Part shown: in pieces, positions 24,608-37,104 of the stretch
Layout of the letters: every line of letters begins with the position of its first letter
Position numbering within the stretch: position 1 is the first letter of the stretch
Assembly (NCBI GenBank): GCA_051453625.1
Contig: JBOZIK010000001.1
Span: forward strand, 113,170,287-113,234,286
Reading direction: 5' to 3'
DNA: 64,000 nucleotides
Source of the DNA: Welwitschia mirabilis
Lineage: Eukaryota; Gnetophyta; Gnetopsida; Welwitschiales
Position numbers and translations under genes: made by a program
Notes under the pieces: model-generated
Told to the model about the DNA's origin: nothing
Databases searched by the model: none
What the model saw: the letters and a program-made list of their open reading frames with translations, nothing else

Positions 24608-25290
24608 CTTTAAAACATTTTATTAATGCTATATTCAAGAATTAAAAGTAAACATGTCTTGTTATAGTTTATCTAAAATTTAGATACTTGGATTTAGAAC
24701 TCATGTTCAAATATTGTACTATAATTAAAGTTCATTTGTAAGTAAATACTCTTGGATAATATAGTTTCTTTAGTTATACATCACAGTGAAACTTAGAAAC
24801 TAACATAGTATAATAGAGAATCTAAATATGCAAGACCAACATAACTAAACAAATTCTTTAAGAATTAAGAAAGAAACTAACATAGTGTAATAGATAATCT
24901 AAATATGCAAGACCAACATAACTAAATAATTCCTCTAAGAATTAAGAAAATATCAGAGAGAAGAATGCTAATAAATCATAAAATAAAGTCAAATAATAAA
25001 ATATAATATGCTAAACCATATTCATAACACTAATAAAGTTGTTCATGAAGTAATATTTATTTTGATAAACACATAAAATTCTAAAAGAAATACTTTATAA
25101 ATCTTAGCTATATAGCTTTGCTATTGAACATGTATTTATACATGCATTTTGAAACCTTTAAAATTTTTCATTTATTACATCTAAATCAACTGTACCTTAT
25201 TTGATTAGTATTTTTTATTATTATTAATTATTCTTTTATTATTTTAGCATTATAATAATCTAAGGGTCATACAAGAAGGGTCTTAGAAAA
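24608..25290. other. Possible 3' LTR zone of the minus-strand gypsy element, not resolved
   Basis: It lies just downstream of the integrase C-terminus on the minus strand, where the element's 3' LTR should be. I could not align it with the proposed 5' LTR at 45337-46176. It also contains a local duplication (GAAACTAACATAGTRTAATAGA at about 24788 and 24869). Confidence 0.3.
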
Positions 25291-25299
25291 TAACATTAC

Positions 25300-25960
25300 T
25301 TTCTTCCATGTCTTTCTTGTGGTTGAATTGAGTACCACTCTAGATTTTACAATGTAATAAATTCTAAAATGTGTTCTTTACTCTTATGATAAGAAACCAA
25401 GTTATTTACATTGAAGCTACTAGATATCTTTAGATGATTCACTATCTCCAAAACATAAGCTTTATAATATACATTTTGCCACATTTTTACAAGCCTAAAC
25501 TTTTGATTGATGAGCTTTCTAGAATTTAGGCATTATAATATCTATTTATAGTTTTCAATAAAGATCAAATCATCTTGTAAGAATGTAATGACCTTCTCAT
25601 AGAGCTCTATATTCCTTTGGTAAAAAATAGAAATATTTATTTTGTCACTAATTTGAAGTAGAATACAATGCATCAACTCATCCACCTCCACTACTTTATA
25701 AGGGTCCTCTATTATTTTTCCCTTCAAACATAATAATAAAAGGAATTTTACCACTACTTTAATTAACTCAATTATTGTAAGCAAATTTAACATGAGACAA
25801 CATTGCATGCCTTTCCTTTAATGCTTCGAACTTAAATAGCATGAAAGGTCCTTAAGGATCTTGCTGATTGGATTTATTTAACCATCTATCCAAGGATGAG
25901 AAATATTAATAACATTCAAATTTATGCTTGCTAATTTTCATATCAATTATAAAAAAGCAT
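25300..25960 (-). pseudogene. Ty3/gypsy integrase C-terminal half (left part of split minus-strand element)
   Basis: Reading down the minus strand: HPWIDG* (the HPQTDGQ motif, with the following Gln now a stop), FAYNN*VN*SSGKIPFIIMF (matching the conserved F-A-Y-N-N-S-x-x-x-S-x-G-x-x-P-F block), then AYVLEIVNHLKISSSFNVNN, the usual end of plant gypsy integrases ahead of a chromodomain. At least two frame changes occur. The N-terminal half of the same integrase lies at 33120-33560, the other side of a complete copia insertion (26031-33107). An 88-codon open frame at 25542-25808 overlaps this but in a shifted frame, so it is not the gene. Confidence 0.8.
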
Positions 25961-26030
25961 AATGAATTATGTCCTTATTTAACATAATATCCTCTCAAAT
26001 CCATGAATCTTTGTGATCTTATTAGCAAAG

Positions 26031-27238
26031 TGTCAAAATTATAAAAAGAAAAAAGAAATGGTTTCTTGTTTTTTAGAAAAGATATGACACAAGACACTAG
26101 AAAGTCCGTTTTCTTATGTAATAATATTTCCTAAAATGACTTAAAAGGTAAAATATTCTTAACCTTTTGTATCTCAAAAACTTATTTCCATCTTGGATAC
26201 ATAGTCTACAGGAAAAAGCAAAGTAGATACTTCTCTCTCTTAATAAATAATTTCCTCAATAATACCAACATTTAACAAAGGCATATTTTAAAGGTACTCT
26301 AGAACTACAAACATTAGACATCAAGGATCTAAAATTTTATGCTATCTTCTGTATCTTATTTGAGTGAATACATACTAACAAAATCTAAACATATATGGAA
26401 ATGAAAACACTAGTTAAATTTTCAAGAACAACTAACTAAATGCTTATGTGCTTGCATTTTTTAATATTTGTCTATCTAAATGTACAAAAATTTATATTGA
26501 TGGTGAAATGGAAATAATAAATATTTATGACATAAAAGATAGGAGGAAAGTTGAAAGCATCCATTCCTGTTTGTATAAGAACTCAATTTCCATTTCTTCC
26601 TATGAGTTCGTTCTTTTTCATTTTATCTCTTCATGATAAAATTCCAAACAAAAAATATCTCTGTAGGAATGAGTCTCCACATAGATGATTGAAAATAATT
26701 TTAACATATAGATAATAATATTTGTTGCAAATGATTCATTTAAGGAGATTACCTATTTAAATTCCTCTTTGAACTCATCTAAATTCTCTACAAAGTAAAT
26801 AAATTCATTCCAAAATTAGAGCTATTAATGGAAGATATCTTAGAGGTTTAAAATTTGAACTATGTTCTTCATAAAAATATAAAATACATAATGATCTTTA
26901 ACAAATTAATGTCTATAAAAAATGAAAATGATGAGATAAATAGAATTGATAAGTAAAATAATGAGAAATAATGAGAAATAATGAGAAAATCTTTCAAACC
27001 CTAGCAAACTAGTAAAGTTCTATTCTTCTAACTATTTTTAGGCAAATTAATACATGAAAAATTTTAAGTAGTGTATGAATTCTTCATTTATTCAAATTTT
27101 GAGGGCTAGAACATCTACATTTTCTTTTATATGGCTTCACAAAATCAAAGCTTTCTTTATTTTTAAGACATCTTCTACCAATAATTATAGTATTTGGAAG
27201 ATAATTGGTTACTTTTGAGCTTTACCTTTATACTATCA
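26031..27238 (-). mobile_element. 3' LTR of the minus-strand copia element (about 1.2 kb)
   Basis: It aligns along its length with 31788-33107. Shared landmarks are the GACACAAGACACT / GACATAGGGCACT segment near the left end, TTAAATTTTCAAG..AACTAACTAAATGCTTATG in the middle and the GAGCTT..CTATCA right end. On the minus strand it starts TGATAGTATAAAGG and ends TTTTGACA. The copies are well diverged, so the insertion is old. Immediately outside the right edge lies a polypurine tract in minus orientation. Confidence 0.8.
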
Positions 27239-27241
27239 TCA

Positions 27242-27258
27242 ACATTCCCTCCTTTAGT
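27242..27258 (-). promoter_or_regulatory. Polypurine tract of the minus-strand copia
   Basis: On the minus strand CTAAAGGAGGGAATGT sits next to the LTR start TGATAGTATAAAGG, which fixes the orientation of the element. Confidence 0.7.
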
Positions 27259-27299
27259 ATGAAATGTGAAGATAGCACAGTGCTTGAACATTTCTTGTC

Positions 27300-28850
27300 T
27301 TTTCTAGATATTTGTAAAATCTCAATCATTCCCATCAAGTAACTCATCTACTATGTAGACTCTTTGTAAGAAAATCTATCAATTGATCACTTGTTTTCAC
27401 ATATGTGGAATTTATTATGCTCTCCATCACCTTATTTTTTATGAAATAATATTTGATATCAATATGATTAGACCTTTAATTTAAAACATCTTCTTTTGAT
27501 AGCATATTGAAAATAATGTTATTACATATTAGTTCTATGAAAAGACTTACCTTAAAGCCAATTTGTCATAGAAATGTACTCAACCTTACATGATGATAAG
27601 CTCAAACCACTTTGTTTTTATCTTTTTTAATAAATGGAATTAATGATAATGCCTAAGGTTGTTTGCCTATTTTTAATGTCTCCTATCCAATCAGCATCAT
27701 AGTAAGCACATAATTTTTCATCTCCATTAATAAATTTTTTTCTAATATCATAAGTAGAATTTACATACTTAAATAGATATCTTATACCTACATGTGTAAT
27801 TCTCTTGGCTCTTGCATAAATCTAGAAAGATAGTTGGTAGCAAACTCAAAATCTAGGGTAGAGAAGCATCAATCAACCAATTATTCTTTCATATAATTAT
27901 GCATCAACAAGTGAAGAAAAGTCTCTTATCTTAAACTTTGTATTTGGAGGAATGAACATTAAGGGTGATTTTGCACCCTTTATTTCATATTTTTCTAGAA
28001 TAGGTTATGAATCTTTGCTTTGATGTCTCTTGAAATAGCCTTCATATTGATTCACTTAAATGATAAAAAAATATTTAATTACTCTGTAATATTTCATTTC
28101 AAATTCCTTTGAATATATTCTTTAAAATTTTGAAGCATATTTGAAAAAGTGTAAAAGAATACTAAATCATCCACATAAAGAAAAATCAAAATAAAGTCCT
28201 TTCCATCAAGTTTATAAACAAGTGCGGGCTTAAATGCACAAGAATTCTAGCCATAATTTAAGAAATATTTATTTATTCTATGAGATCATGCCCTAGGGGC
28301 TTGTTTTAATTCATATAGAGATTTATTCAATTTAGATATCTTTTATTCTTCTACTTGTTTTACGAAACGTTTAAGATAAAATATATGAACTTCTTCTTTA
28401 AGCTTATCATTTAAAAAAGCTGAGTTCACATTCATTTGATGAAGCTTAAGTTCCTATTAAGCTTCCAAAGACATCATAAGCTTAATAGATTCAAACTTGG
28501 CTACTAGAGTAAAAATTTCATCATAATCAAGATGTTTCTTTTGTCTAAAACCTCTTTATACCAAGCTAAATTTATATACTTTTAACATTGCCTAACTCAT
28601 CATACTTTATTTTAATTACCAATTTTTCATTAATAAATTTATTCCCATTGGCCCTATCCACTAAAATCCAAGTATGATTTTTCATAATGACATCATATTC
28701 TACTCACATAACTTTTCTCCATATGTTGGATTTTAAGGCTTCTTGTACATTTGGCGGCCCATGAATGAGAGTTAAATAGGTCATATTCCTTGTAGCTTGT
28801 GATCTTGAAAATCTTTTCTGATAATTTGTGTTTACAGTGTTTTGTTTTAA
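27300..28850 (-). pseudogene. Ty1/copia reverse transcriptase and RNase H
   Basis: Minus-strand order: VAKFESIKLMMSLEA** near 28500, LHQMNVNSAFLNDKLKEEVH at about 28440-28380 (RT motif with the catalytic Asp of Q-M-D-V now Asn), KSLYELKQAPRA* (28330-28290), then LYVDDLVFF with YVDD intact at 28166-28177, and RNase H YYDADWIGDIKNRQTTLG near 27700. Stops and frameshifts break every long frame. A 62-codon open frame at 28693-28881 is not in the RT frame. This is the best kept RT second catalytic motif among the copia copies here, together with the one at 42691. Confidence 0.88.
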
Positions 28851-30130
28851 GTGTTTTCTCTTTGTTCATAACCTTGGACAAAATCTTTGTTGATTTTGTA
28901 TTTTTTTTGAATTTCTAGAATTATTAAAAAATTTTGTTCATGAAATTAATTAAAATCCAACTTTTCCATCAAAAACATCATCTCTTAGGTAGTATAATTT
29001 TTTATCAATAGGATCAAAGCATTGATAACTACTTGTTTTTAAATCATTTCCAAAAGAAAATGTATTTTTTCCCTCTATCATCTAACCTTGAAACAAATTC
29101 TTTTGGCATTTTCACATGACATATGAAATCAAATACTTTAAGTGAAAGAAATTAGGTATCTTATTTAAAATTAACTAAGAAGGAGACTTTTGTCTACTTG
29201 GAGAAGTAATAATTCTATTTAGGAGATATGTAGCAACATTTACTATCTCTTCCTAATATGAGTTTAAAGGATTAGCATGCTTCAGGGGACATCTTACCAT
29301 TTCTTAAAGAACTACATTTTTTCTCTTTGTAATGCCATTACTTTATGGATAGTAACCATACGTAGTTTGATTTTAAATAACTTGTTCTTCAATTTTAAAA
29401 TATTGATTTACAAATGATCCTCCTTTGTTTGTTCTTATTTATTTAATTCTTATATTGGATTGATTTTTAAAAAGTTTTTAAAAAGATTGAAATTTACCAA
29501 ATGCTTCATCCCGGGAATGTGAGACATAATACCAAGTGAATCTACTAAAGTCATCAATAATAACCATAAAATATATACTTCCTCCATAGGCTTGATTTTT
29601 CATTAGATCTAGCCAAATAGCAATGAAGAAGTTCTAGTGGTTACTCTTTTCTCTTCATTAAAGTATTATGTGAAAAGAAATTTTGTTTTTCATAAATACA
29701 TGTTTCATAAGTTTTTGAAGGAAATTTTGAATATTTCGAACTAATTGTAACTTGTTATTTTAATCATATTTATGATATTTGTATAAAAAACATGTCCAAG
29801 TCTAAAATATCAAAGCTTTGTAGCTTAATCTTTCATAGAAATTGTGGTAAGCATTTAATTTTTATCAAAATTGGCTTTTAAACAATGAATATGATTTTCT
29901 ATCTTTTCAATCTTGTAATTATCTATACATTTCTTGAAAACGTACAAAATCCTTCAACAAAATTTATTTTATTACCTTCTCACTCACCATTTAGCTAACT
30001 GATAGAAGAGAAATTAACAACTTATGAGCATGAAATACATCTCAAACCATAATCTTATATCCATTTTGAATAATGAGAACTACATCACTAATTCCTATAG
30101 CTTTCATAAGTGTTCCATCTCCTACTTTAA
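28851..30130 (-). pseudogene. Ty1/copia integrase and linker to RT
   Basis: Minus-strand reading gives VATYLLNRIITSPS (about 29240-29200), then FDFICHVKMPKEFVSRLDDR (the copia F-G-x-x-x-x-x-x-P-x-x-x-R-x-K-[FL] block) and CFDPIDKKLYYLRDDVFD (Y-x-L-[YWF]-[ND]-P ... S-R-D-V-x-F). These follow the integrase core and precede RT. The core active site lies higher up (29400-29900) and is too worn to assign residue by residue. A 584-N run (30131-30714) lies next to it, with a short similar phrase (AAGTGTTCCATCTCC) on both sides. Confidence 0.75.
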
Positions 30131-30714
30131 NNNNNNNNNNNNNNNNNNNNNNNNNNNNNNNNNNNNNNNNNNNNNNNNNNNNNNNNNNNNNNNNNNNNNN
30201 NNNNNNNNNNNNNNNNNNNNNNNNNNNNNNNNNNNNNNNNNNNNNNNNNNNNNNNNNNNNNNNNNNNNNNNNNNNNNNNNNNNNNNNNNNNNNNNNNNNN
30301 NNNNNNNNNNNNNNNNNNNNNNNNNNNNNNNNNNNNNNNNNNNNNNNNNNNNNNNNNNNNNNNNNNNNNNNNNNNNNNNNNNNNNNNNNNNNNNNNNNNN
30401 NNNNNNNNNNNNNNNNNNNNNNNNNNNNNNNNNNNNNNNNNNNNNNNNNNNNNNNNNNNNNNNNNNNNNNNNNNNNNNNNNNNNNNNNNNNNNNNNNNNN
30501 NNNNNNNNNNNNNNNNNNNNNNNNNNNNNNNNNNNNNNNNNNNNNNNNNNNNNNNNNNNNNNNNNNNNNNNNNNNNNNNNNNNNNNNNNNNNNNNNNNNN
30601 NNNNNNNNNNNNNNNNNNNNNNNNNNNNNNNNNNNNNNNNNNNNNNNNNNNNNNNNNNNNNNNNNNNNNNNNNNNNNNNNNNNNNNNNNNNNNNNNNNNN
30701 NNNNNNNNNNNNNN

Positions 30715-31500
30715 TGAAGCTTATTTAAGTGTTCCATCTCCGACTTTAATACTTTAATCAATTAGATAAGTGATCTTCACTTTTTTTTGATTTATCTTGC
30801 TATCCTTCATTTGAAAAACCTTTTTGATATTATTTGAATGTTTTTGAAGTTTCTTATAAGGTGATTATTGGAAATTTAACTTTCGACTAGCATTTGTCTT
30901 TACTGTGATATTTATTTTTAGAATTTTTACACCATAAAAAATTTTTAGACATTACATCCAAACAATACCTCCTACTAATTTTACTTGTAATTCAAATTTT
31001 TTTCTTCCTCCTCTTAGAGTAATTCCTTTAGCAAAATGTTGATTTTATGGGAACTATGTTGGATTTATAGTATCATGTATCCTTTCTCATTTAAAACAAT
31101 TTACACTTCCTATTTGATATATTTTCTTCCTCTTGGCTCTTTTGCAAAAGATCTTGATGTGTATTATTAGTATCTAAGTCTTGTAAAATCCTCATATGTA
31201 AAACAAAATCATTAATTATAACTTTATTTAAATGTCTAGTTTGGAGAAAAATTACCATGGAGTGCTTGTACCTAGATCCATTATAAAAAACTTACACAGT
31301 TTATCTAATCTTTGTCTTATGTCAAATCAATAGAATATTTATTTAAATTTTTTATGTATTCAAATATTATTTGAATTTTTTTTTAATAGGCTCACTTTCA
31401 TGAGATGGAGGCTTTTAAATTCACTCCTATATTTTAACCATTTGATTTGTTGATTTTCTTTGGATTCTTTGAAGTCTTGTTGCACATGATCCTAACCTTT
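30715..31500 (-). pseudogene. Copia gag with decayed CCHC zinc knuckle
   Basis: The minus strand at 30931-30890 encodes C-K-N-S-K-N-K-Y-H-S-K-D-K-C. It fits C-x2-C-x4-H-x4-C except that the second Cys is Ser. Upstream (about 31000) is the basic RKKFELQVK stretch usual before the knuckle. The gag nucleocapsid binds element RNA in virus-like particles. The start of gag is not resolved. Its position between the primer site (31774-31786) and integrase is correct for copia. Confidence 0.65.
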
Positions 31501-31773
31501 TTTGGCATTTTCTTTGATGATGATTCTAGATCCAATAGAAGAAACTAAAGTACATTATAATTTTAGCCGTTCCTTATCCTTCTTGTATTACCTTCTTTGT
31601 TCTCGTGTTGACACATTCATTTTCTGAACTTTCATGAAGCCATTTTTCACAACTTACTAGCATTCATTAATTTTTAATAATGTCTTTATAAATTGACTCT
31701 AGTATGTCAAATATTAAGATCCATTCAAAATAATTAATTATTATGGAATATCCATTGATATTTTTATATCAAA

Positions 31774-31786
31774 TGGTCTAATACCA
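31774..31786 (-). promoter_or_regulatory. Primer binding site, initiator tRNA-Met type
   Basis: The minus strand reads TGGTATTAGACCA one base inside the LTR edge. The standard copia site begins TGGTATCAGAGC. The first difference is C to T. It marks 31788-33107 as the 5' LTR of the minus-strand copia. Confidence 0.7.
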
Positions 31787-31787
31787 A

Positions 31788-33107
31788 TGCTAGAATTTCA
31801 TAAAGAATGTACAAATGTTTTCTTATTTTTTAGAAATATATGACATAGGGCACTGTAAAGTTTATTTTCTCATGGAATAATATTTTCTAATAGTAACTTA
31901 GAATGTAAAATATTCATACACCTTTTATATCTGAAAACCTTATTTCTAGCTTAGATATATAGCGATAAGAAAAGGCAAAGTAGATGTTTATCTCTTTTGA
32001 TAAACAATTTTCGTAGCCATTCCAAACTTCTAGAAAGCCATATTTCAAAGGTAATTTTCAACTATAAACATTTGATATTAAGGATCCAAAGTTTTGTGCT
32101 ATCCTCTATATCTGCTTTTAGTCAATAACCACTAAAAAAATGTAACATATACAAAAATAAAAAACACTTGTTAAATTTTCAAGTAAAACTAACTAAATGC
32201 TTATGTTCTTGTATTATTCCATATTTAACCATCTAAACATATAATAACCTACACTAATGGTGGAATGGATATAATAGATTTTTAACATAAAGGATGACAT
32301 CTCATTAAGAGTAGAAATTGCAACTCTATAAAATGTTAGATGTGGCTTAACACTTCTTCTATTAATTTAATAACAAAAAGAAACATAACAGAAAGGAAAT
32401 TGAAGAGCATCCATTCCTATATACACAAGGGCTTGTAGTTGTTATTCTTTTAATTTCTTCCTATGATCCTTATCCTTTTATTATTTCATCTCTTTCTCCA
32501 TGATAATATTCTAAATAGAAAAGATCTCTATAGAAATGAAAACTCCTAAAGATCATTGGAAAACACTTTTAACACATATACATAATAATCATTGTTGCAA
32601 ATGTCTCATTCAAGGAGATTTCCTATTTAATTCCTCTTCACACTCATCTAAATTATTTGAAAAATAAATAGAGTCCTTTCCAAACTAGAGCTATTAACAA
32701 AATATCTCTTAAAGATTTAAAATCTAAACTATTATCTCCATTGAAATATAGAAAACCTAAAGATCCTTAATGAATTTATGTGTAGAAAAAATGAAAATGA
32801 TGAGTAAATGATGTAATGTATAGAATTAATAAGTAAAATAATAAACTAATGAGAGAATATTTCAAACCCTAGAAACCTAATAGAGTTCTATTCTTCTAAC
32901 TATTTCTAGACAAATTCATATATGACAAAACTAAAGTATGTATATGATATCTCTATTTATATAAATTTTGAGGGATAAGACATTTAAATTTTATTTTACA
33001 TGGCTTTATAAAATAAAAAATCTATTTATTTCTTAGACATCATCTACCACTAATTACATTATTTTGAAGAAAATTAGTTAATTTTGAGCTTCACATTTAC
33101 ACGATCA
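31788..33107 (-). mobile_element. 5' LTR of the minus-strand copia element
   Basis: Partner of 26031-27238 (see there). On the minus strand it starts TGATCGTGTAAATGTG and ends ATTCTAGCA next to the primer site. It has about 100 bp not present in the other LTR around 32290-32400. The five bases outside the two LTRs (CAAAG on the left, ACTAT on the right) do not match, so a target duplication is not visible. Confidence 0.8.
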
Positions 33108-33119
33108 ACTATCTTTTTA

Positions 33120-35350
33120 CATAGCATAGAATAAGCCATTTTGTTAAATCCATTTGTCACAATAGACATAGGATCGTATCCACTCTTTAACAAGAAATTA
33201 ATAAACTCCATATCGATGCTTCCCTATGGCTCTTTTGGAGTTAAGAAATGACTAGTACAAATTAGATTATGATTTTGCCTTTTTACAAATTATTAGATAC
33301 TGAACCTATAGATGAAGAGCCCTACTTATCTTTATAACCATAAGGTGGAGCATCTTATTCTTGCTAACATATGTTGTCATGAAATCACAATGCTTCTTGT
33401 AAATTAGTTACTTAAAAAGGCAACTTATTAACATGGATAGACTCATGCCTTTGTACAACTGTTTTATGAAATGATCATTTTCAAGTTTCAATTGATCAGT
33501 CATAAAATTTTTGTAGATTATCCTAAAATATGAATCTTCATAGTATTTGTCCTTTAAATACTTAAACTCATTTACAACACTCTACATGGCCACTTAAAAT
33601 CTTGAATTAAGTGTGTTTACACCCTTGTTAATTTCAATTTTGCATGCTTAAGGTTAAATGTCAACTCTTATAACTCTTTAAACCCATCTTAAAAACATTA
33701 ATTTGTTGATCTTCATCTATGAGTTTAAGTATTATATGAATTAATGATCAAATTATAAGACCAATTATTTTAGCAACAAATAGTACTTCCACATTAATAA
33801 ATCCTACATAACTATAGAATAATCTTATTTTTGATTTAATATTACCTTCTTGGTCTCATTTACCTTCTTATTAAACTATGTAGCTAGTCAATCCTCTTAA
33901 CTAAAAACACCACCAGTGACAATGCCATTAGAATCTACCCCCATAAGAAATATTTTATCAAATTCTAGCATAGATAATGCTAATTCCTTATAAAATTTAT
34001 AATTCAATAAGTGAAAACTTTCATAGATTACCTTGGTCCACTTATGATTCTTGATCTTGCCTCAAAAATGTGTTTGTCACGAGAGCTACCATGCTTATGA
34101 AATTGTAAATGACCTTCCTATAAAAGCTCATAAGAGCATAGAAACTATATGATCCTCATTAAAATTATTTAGTGTTGATTAGTTTTAAATTCCATCAAAC
34201 TTTAAAATTTCATATTTAAAATCCCTTTTAAAATCTCAAAGATAAGGTACATAACCTCATTACGTGAATTTTAACTTATTCAAATATATGAGCAATCACT
34301 TATTTATTAATCTATTCATACTTGCTTCCAAATATTATAGCTATTATTCTTGGTTACTAACAAAGATAAAATGTTATCCAAGAATACAACTTTTCAATGG
34401 CTAATAAAGTTTTTAAGTGCCTCCATCATCAACCACATGAATGTTGCTCATGCATGTATGAGTCAAAATGACGTTACCAAATATTTGAAAAACTATTTAG
34501 TGTTTTGAATGTGGTTTTCATTTACTACCTTTCATTATATGGGATTGGAGATAACCACTCTTTAAGTTAATTTTACTGGAGTATGAATCATGGGATAACT
34601 AGTTCATGATTTCTTCCATGCATAGCATTATAATTTTGTAATGAATACTAATTATATTTACCACTCTTAAATATGTATAAATCATTCATTTTACTAATTT
34701 TTCTTTTTCATTCTTTGTTGATGTCGAAACAACATTCAACACACAAGGGATAAATCTTTGTTGAGTTCCTTCCTCAAAAAGCTCTACATTTTCTTTGCAA
34801 TTATTTCTTTATATACTGAAGCCATTTTGTAGGCTATCTTATTTAGTACAATGACTTCTAAAATGAAATAAATTGCATGACTAGTACTTATCTTTGGTAG
34901 AATCATGTTTGAGATAAGATGCATCAAGATGTTTCCAAAAATCCTTAATAAATTACTCACCTTTATTGAAATCTTACTATTCTTTTCTCCATCCTTATGC
35001 TTCACTACTAGTGGGTACATCTTTTTGTTATTAAGTACATCCAATGCCTATTTTCATCTTAATGTGCACTTACTAGATATCCCTGTGGTGCCTTTGCTAA
35101 AGGTAATAGCCACAATTGTCTTCCATGAAATTCCATGATAATGGTATTGCTTCATTTATTGTGAATTGTTTTTGAATGAAATTGTTAATGTCTTTCAAGT
35201 AAGACTTAAGAAGAAGCCATTGGTTCCACATCATATAATACAAGAAAGATGTCACAAGGTCTTGTTGGCATCATATTGCATAGTACCTATGTTTTGTAGA
35301 ATTTAATTTTTAAATTCACTTTAACTCTTTTACAAAATTCTAGACATTAG
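33120..35350 (-). pseudogene. Ty3/gypsy pol (protease end, RT, RNase H, integrase N-terminus), middle part of split element
   Basis: Down the minus strand: a worn RP-x-D protease end (35270-35230); the linker to RT with ISTSHAIYFILEVIVLNKIA and YKMASVYKEIIAKKM (inside an 86-codon open frame, 35044-34784); the RT core with ATFMWLMMEALKNFI and VVFLDNILSLL, where F-[FY]-D-D is LDN (34373-34384); then YNFISMVALVTNTF and LEFDKIFLMGVDSNGIVTGG, the RNase H start with its first Asp kept; then the integrase N-terminal EFKYLKDKYYEDSYFR and DPMSIVTNGFNKMAYSMLCKKIV, which stops at the copia LTR. The layout is that of plant chromovirus-type gypsy pol. Many stops and frame changes. Confidence 0.85.
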
Positions 35351-35358
35351 TCACTTTG

Positions 35359-35614
35359 TGATACATCATTCCTCTTTATGTGGAGGAGATTATGTGCTCA
35401 ATAAATTAGCATTAAAGCTAGTCATTATGATTAGGTAACCACTATTACGTATCAATGGATGATCTAGTAGCTATAAATTTAGATGAGTTGTGAGTAAGGG
35501 CAGAGACAAAACCATCTTCTATGTTTGTATATTGGTATTAAAAGTTTAGATATGCTAGCTTGAGTTACAAGCCTAGATCCATGTTTTCTATGTATATCTT
35601 AACAGGCTCAAATG
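35359..35614 (+). mobile_element. 5' LTR of the plus-strand copia element (right part lost in a gap)
   Basis: It aligns with 43644-43900: GTGGAGGAGATTAT, GCATTAAAGCTAG, AGCTATAAATTTAG, GAGACAAAACCATCTTCTA, TGTATATTGGT, GATATGCTAGCTT. It begins TGATACATCATTCC at 35359. 596 N follow. The primer site must lie in the gap. Confidence 0.7.
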
Positions 35615-36210
35615 NNNNNNNNNNNNNNNNNNNNNNNNNNNNNNNNNNNNNNNNNNNNNNNNNNNNNNNNNNNNNNNNNNNNNNNNNNNNNNNNNNNNNN
35701 NNNNNNNNNNNNNNNNNNNNNNNNNNNNNNNNNNNNNNNNNNNNNNNNNNNNNNNNNNNNNNNNNNNNNNNNNNNNNNNNNNNNNNNNNNNNNNNNNNNN
35801 NNNNNNNNNNNNNNNNNNNNNNNNNNNNNNNNNNNNNNNNNNNNNNNNNNNNNNNNNNNNNNNNNNNNNNNNNNNNNNNNNNNNNNNNNNNNNNNNNNNN
35901 NNNNNNNNNNNNNNNNNNNNNNNNNNNNNNNNNNNNNNNNNNNNNNNNNNNNNNNNNNNNNNNNNNNNNNNNNNNNNNNNNNNNNNNNNNNNNNNNNNNN
36001 NNNNNNNNNNNNNNNNNNNNNNNNNNNNNNNNNNNNNNNNNNNNNNNNNNNNNNNNNNNNNNNNNNNNNNNNNNNNNNNNNNNNNNNNNNNNNNNNNNNN
36101 NNNNNNNNNNNNNNNNNNNNNNNNNNNNNNNNNNNNNNNNNNNNNNNNNNNNNNNNNNNNNNNNNNNNNNNNNNNNNNNNNNNNNNNNNNNNNNNNNNNN
36201 NNNNNNNNNN

Positions 36211-36748
36211 TACAAGCCTTGTATTCCTATCCTTATCTATGGCAACTACTATCAGAGTTAGTATTTTTGAATGACTGTCATTTCCATTATCCTTGATAAA
36301 GTACTTGGTGCTACATAACTATAGTTTGCGCTATTAGGATAGTGTAGTATTCACTAACCTATTCATTATTCTTATTCTTCTTAAAACTCAATGTCACTGC
36401 TTCCCTCTACTATTTCGATGCTTCTCACTCAGCTCATTTTGATTATTTGGTAAGTGCATTGATCTCTTCAATTTTGTGATTTCTTAAGATTAACTTTTGT
36501 TTGACAATTTGTAGAAATGCATTGGTGTTATACTAGAAGTGACAGAATTTGTTAGAGATTTTAGGCTATACATTTGGAAAATTTTAGATAGCAACAATCT
36601 CTCTATTGGTCTCTTCAGATCGTTCATTAATGTAATTGGGATTGTTTTCATTGATGGATATTGAAGAAACATTAAAGAAACATTAGGATTCTCATGTGAG
36701 CCAGATCCTTCCCATGTACATTCATAGTCTTATTCAGACTTGTGTGCT
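36211..36748 (+). other. Copia leader region, unassigned
   Basis: Between the LTR gap and the nested small element. Probably 5' untranslated sequence of the plus-strand copia, by position only. Short frames have no known motif. Confidence 0.35.
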
Positions 36749-36754
36749 TTAATG

Positions 36755-37097
36755 TGATCCTATAATTTTATTTTATATTTTGCTATTTAACATATATTAT
36801 TATTTCCCTGCTTTTTCTTAAGTCCCATACTATTTAGGAATTTCTGTTAAAAGGACTTATGTCCTATAAATAAGTGGGTTATGTATTGTTTTAAAGGAAT
36901 TGAATAAAGACTTAGATTCTTGTATTTGGAGGCTAATCATTCTTAAAGTGATTATTGGAGGCTAATCACACTCAAAGTAATTATTGGAGGATAATCACAC
37001 TTGAAGTGATTAAATGGAGGCCTAACCCCCTTGAAGTGGTTACTTTACATTCAATTCCTATATTAAGTTTTGCATAGTTATGACTAGGTTTGTAACA
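36755..37097 (+). mobile_element. Solo LTR flanked by TTAATG direct repeats
   Basis: It starts TGATCCTATAATTTTATT and ends GGTTTGTAACA. It matches the LTRs at 37105-37419 and 38764-39069. The hexamer TTAATG lies directly on both sides (36749-36754 and 37098-37103), as expected of a target duplication. It has a TATA box (CTATAAATAAGTGG from 36864) and four units of a repeat of about 29 bp (TTGGAGGCTAATCA.. AAGTGATTA). No primer site follows, so it is a solo LTR. Confidence 0.75.
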
Positions 37098-37104
37098 TTA
37101 ATGA

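Noticed and set aside
25542-25808. 88-codon minus-strand frame as an independent protein
   Set aside because: The conserved integrase words (FAYNN, SSGKIPF) lie in a different frame of the same strand, so this is a shifted reading of the integrase.
26026-33112. Target site duplication of the minus-strand copia
   Set aside because: CAAAG and ACTAT do not match; decay or slightly wrong edges may be the cause.
36870-37030. The short regular units as a CRISPR array
   Set aside because: Units are contiguous and diverged, with no unique spacers, and they lie inside LTRs of a eukaryotic retroelement.
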